Shown here in pieces: positions 13,908-15,785 of a stretch of 15,785 nucleotides of DNA (the stretch's first letter is position 1; each line of letters opens with the position of its first letter). This DNA is from Actinomycetota bacterium. GTDB taxonomy: Bacteria; Actinomycetota; Thermoleophilia; Gaiellales; Gaiellaceae. Under the pieces are notes generated by a model. That model had not been told where the DNA came from, did no database searches, and saw only the letters and a list, made by a program, of their open reading frames with translations. The DNA lies in the NCBI GenBank assembly GCA_020029625.1, contig JAIBJP010000024.1:1-15785 (forward strand), given 5' to 3'. Both the position numbers and the translations under genes were made by a program.

Positions 13908-15062
13908 ATGGCCGGTGTCGAGGAGCTGACCCGTAATGCGGTCGACGTCCTTCCGAAAGGAGAGCTCGAGCGCAAGCTCGGCCACGGACGCCCTCTGCGG
14001 GTGAAGCTCGGGATCGATCCGACCGCGCCGGACATCCACGTCGGGCACGCGATTCCGCTCCAGCGGATGGCGGCGTTCCAGCGGGCCGGCCACGTCGGCG
14101 TCCTCATCGTCGGCGACTACACCGGCAGGATCGGCGATCCGTCGGGTCTCTCCGTCGAGCGGCCTGTGCTCTCCGACGAGGAGATCGACTCGAACGCGAA
14201 GCGCTACTTCGAGCAGGCGTCGCAGATCATCGACCCGGAGAAGACCGAGGTGCGCTTCAACGGCGAGTGGCTGGCGAAGCTCGACTTCGCCGAGGTCGTG
14301 CGCCTGACGCGGACGATCACCGTCGCCCGCCTGCTCGAGCGGGACGACTTCGCCAAGCGCTTCACCACGCAGACGCCGATCTCGGTCTCCGAGCTCCTCT
14401 ATCCGTTCATGCAGGCGTACGACTCGGTCGCCGTGACAGCCGACGTCGAGCTGGGCGGAACGGATCAGCTCTACAACCTCCTCGCCGGTCGCGAGGTCAT
14501 GCAAGCGTACGGGCTCGAGCCGCAGGTTGCCCTCACCACGCCTCTCCTGATCGGAACGGACGGGCGCAAGATGAGCGCTTCCCTCGGGAACTACATCGGG
14601 CTCGCGGAGCCGCCCGAGGAGCAGTTCGGGAAGACGATGCGGATCTCCGACGAGCTTCTTCCCGACTACTACCGCCTCGTGATGGAGTCGGACGAGGATC
14701 CGCTGCGGATGGAGCCCATGGAAGCCAAGCTCGCGTTGGCGCGGTTCATCGTGCGCCGGTCGCACGGGGAGGAGGCGGCTGCCCAGGCGGAGGCGCACTT
14801 CACGCGCGTGGTACGAGAGGGGCAGGCGCCGGAGGACGTACACGAGGTCGACCTGCCCGCAGGCGATCCCGTGCATCTGCCGGCGTTGCTGGTCGAGCTC
14901 TTCCGCATCTCCTCGACGAGCGAAGCCCGTCGCCTCATCGCTCAGGGCGGCGTCAAGCTCGACGGCGCTGTCATAAGCGATCTCGACGTGCCAAGGGGTG
15001 TGCTCGAAGGCGCTCTCTTGCAGGCCGGAAAGCGCCAATTCGTGCGCTTTCGGCCCGCTTGA
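13908..15062 (+). CDS. tyrS: Tyrosyl-tRNA synthetase
   Basis: Class I aminoacyl-tRNA synthetase that charges tRNA-Tyr, 384 residues, cytosolic. HIGH motif is HVGH (44-47) in DPTAPDIHVGHAIPL; the KMSKS loop is KMSAS (221-225) in GTDGRKMSASLGNYIGL. The tyrosine/tRNA-binding region SELLYPFMQAYDSVAVTADVELGGTDQLYN and the C-terminal S4 RNA-binding domain (from about 320: SEARRLIAQGGVKLDGAVISD, ending GKRQFVRF) are intact. It resembles the TyrZ/TyrS2-like branch. ATG 13908 is chosen because upstream codons lack family similarity and a -10 box lies just before it; there is no ribosome binding site, so the mRNA may be leaderless. The start codon is centred in a perfect palindrome. The stop codon overlaps a promoter leading toward rRNA. 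Confidence 0.96.
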   Translation: MAGVEELTRNAVDVLPKGELERKLGHGRPLRVKLGIDPTAPDIHVGHAIPLQRMAAFQRAGHVGVLIVGDYTGRIGDPSGLSVERPVLSDEEIDSNAKRYFEQASQIIDPEKTEVRFNGEWLAKLDFAEVVRLTRTITVARLLERDDFAKRFTTQTPISVSELLYPFMQAYDSVAVTADVELGGTDQLYNLLAGREVMQAYGLEPQVALTTPLLIGTDGRKMSASLGNYIGLAEPPEEQFGKTMRISDELLPDYYRLVMESDEDPLRMEPMEAKLALARFIVRRSHGEEAAAQAEAHFTRVVREGQAPEDVHEVDLPAGDPVHLPALLVELFRISSTSEARRLIAQGGVKLDGAVISDLDVPRGVLEGALLQAGKRQFVRFRPA

Positions 15063-15086
15063 CGCTCATACGATCGCTGCTATCAT
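15059..15086 (+). promoter_or_regulatory. Housekeeping-type promoter between tyrS and 16S rRNA
   Basis: TTGACG (15059-15064, 5 of 6 to consensus) and TATCAT (15081-15086, 5 of 6) are separated by 16 nt. The -35 overlaps the tyrS TGA. This is the best sigma70-like promoter in the window and points toward the rRNA gene; a transcript would start near 15093. Confidence 0.65.
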
Positions 15087-15092
15087 GCGTCG

Positions 15093-15217
15093 GCCGCCGG
15101 AAACGGCTGCGCACGAAACCGGTCCACCCTCGAGACAACTGGAGAGCCCTTCGACTGAAGCCTGATACGTTCGAGTATCACTTCTTTCCGGGGGCCTCCA
15201 TGAGCGGAGGCTTTTTT
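15093..15217 (+). ncRNA. Candidate ~125-nt RNA or terminated rRNA leader
   Basis: The interval runs from the predicted start of the promoter at 15059-15086 to a Rho-independent terminator. Internal structure includes TGATAC/GTATCA (15163-15168 with 15175-15180, loop GTTCGA) and a smaller CTTC/GAAG hairpin before it. No ORF of note and no RNA family that I recognise. Equally it could be simply the upstream part of the rRNA leader, or tyrS 3' UTR. Confidence 0.35.
15194..15217 (+). terminator. Rho-independent terminator
   Basis: GCCTCC (15194-15199) / GGAGGC (15206-15211), loop ATGAGC, followed directly by six T (15212-15217). Classic intrinsic terminator serving tyrS and/or transcripts from the promoter at 15059-15086. 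It lies upstream of boxA. Confidence 0.85.
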
Positions 15218-15397
15218 CGTGGGTAGCCCGAGCGGGGCGCGGTCTTTGAAAACTCAACAGCGTAAACGTCGAGAACCTCGCCGGCCTTGGCTTGCGAGGT
15301 CACAATGAACCCGTCTCCCTTCTTCGGAAGGAAGACTTTGAGCTCAAGCTCATTCCACAAGGTCAGCAACCAGCCTTCGGGCTGAATGCAACGATCT
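15218..15397 (+). other. 16S rRNA leader with structured hairpins
   Basis: Non-coding leader of 180 nt. Apart from boxA it holds four hairpins: ACCTCGC/GCGAGGT (15275-15300, with GCC/GGC nested); a UUCG-capped stem GTCT-x-CCTTC/GAAGG-x-AGAC (15313-15336); TGAGC/GCTCA with loop TCAA (15339-15352); and CAGCC-TTCG-GGCTG (15371-15384). They probably take part in pre-rRNA folding and processing. No second promoter with good -35 and -10 boxes was found inside it. Confidence 0.6.
15243..15262 (+). promoter_or_regulatory. boxA-like antitermination element of the rRNA leader
   Basis: TCTTTGAAAACTCAACAGCG closely resembles the conserved leader phrase of actinobacterial rRNA operons, which contains the NusB/NusE-binding boxA. 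It lies about 155 nt before the predicted 16S 5' end. Confidence 0.65.

Positions 15398-15785
<388 letters not shown>

Noticed and set aside
13716..15038. - strand open frame opposite tyrS
   Set aside because: Composition of a shadow frame; tyrS motifs on the + strand are decisive.
15125..15180. Glycine-riboswitch-like phrase (GGAGAGCCC followed by GAAGCC)
   Set aside because: Only short fragments match; the conserved core and second helix are absent and the downstream gene is rRNA.

Overview
The window reads as chromosome of a high-G+C actinobacterium. The partial 16S rRNA gene at the right edge (15398 onward) has a very short V1 helix capped by UUCG and the phrase around 15764-15785 that I associate with class Thermoleophilia (Gaiellales/Solirubrobacterales relatives). 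That placement is from memory of rRNA sequences, not from a search. PASTA-bearing class A PBP, RskA-type anti-sigma factor, GTG/TTG starts and apparently leaderless genes fit this. No phage, transposase, CRISPR or tRNA gene was seen.

Left block (2-4080, + strand): amino-acid and aminotransferase genes in tight series: the 3' part of serA (D-3-phosphoglycerate dehydrogenase), a YbaK-type aminoacyl-tRNA deacylase, ilvE, and a DegT/DnrJ/EryC1 aminotransferase. The 5' end of the last gene is occupied by a strongly palindromic ~100-bp segment. Next come a short RemA-like (DUF370) gene and an alkyladenine DNA glycosylase gene overlapping it (4120-5069).

Middle block (5044-13719): a divergent locus. 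On the - strand an ECF sigma factor, its membrane anti-sigma factor and a class A penicillin-binding protein follow each other with a 28-bp overlap and a 21-bp gap. On the + strand are a secreted DUF4331 protein, an exported TPR protein and two different nickel/cobalt-type permeases, the last three overlapping stop-to-start. Between the two arms lies a 63-bp near-palindrome (8754-8816) that presents the same promoter-like pair, GAACC-N16-CGAATA, on both strands with exact mirror symmetry. I read this as a self-activating two-way ECF promoter, making the locus a candidate envelope and divalent-metal stress regulon. This is the most interesting thing in the window.

Right block (13720-15785): tyrS, probably leaderless and preceded by a set of related inverted repeats, then a good housekeeping promoter overlapping the tyrS stop codon, a Rho-independent terminator, a boxA-like element, several hairpins and the first ~390 nt of 16S rRNA. 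The terminator sits between that promoter and boxA, so this stretch either encodes a short separate RNA or is an unusual rRNA leader.
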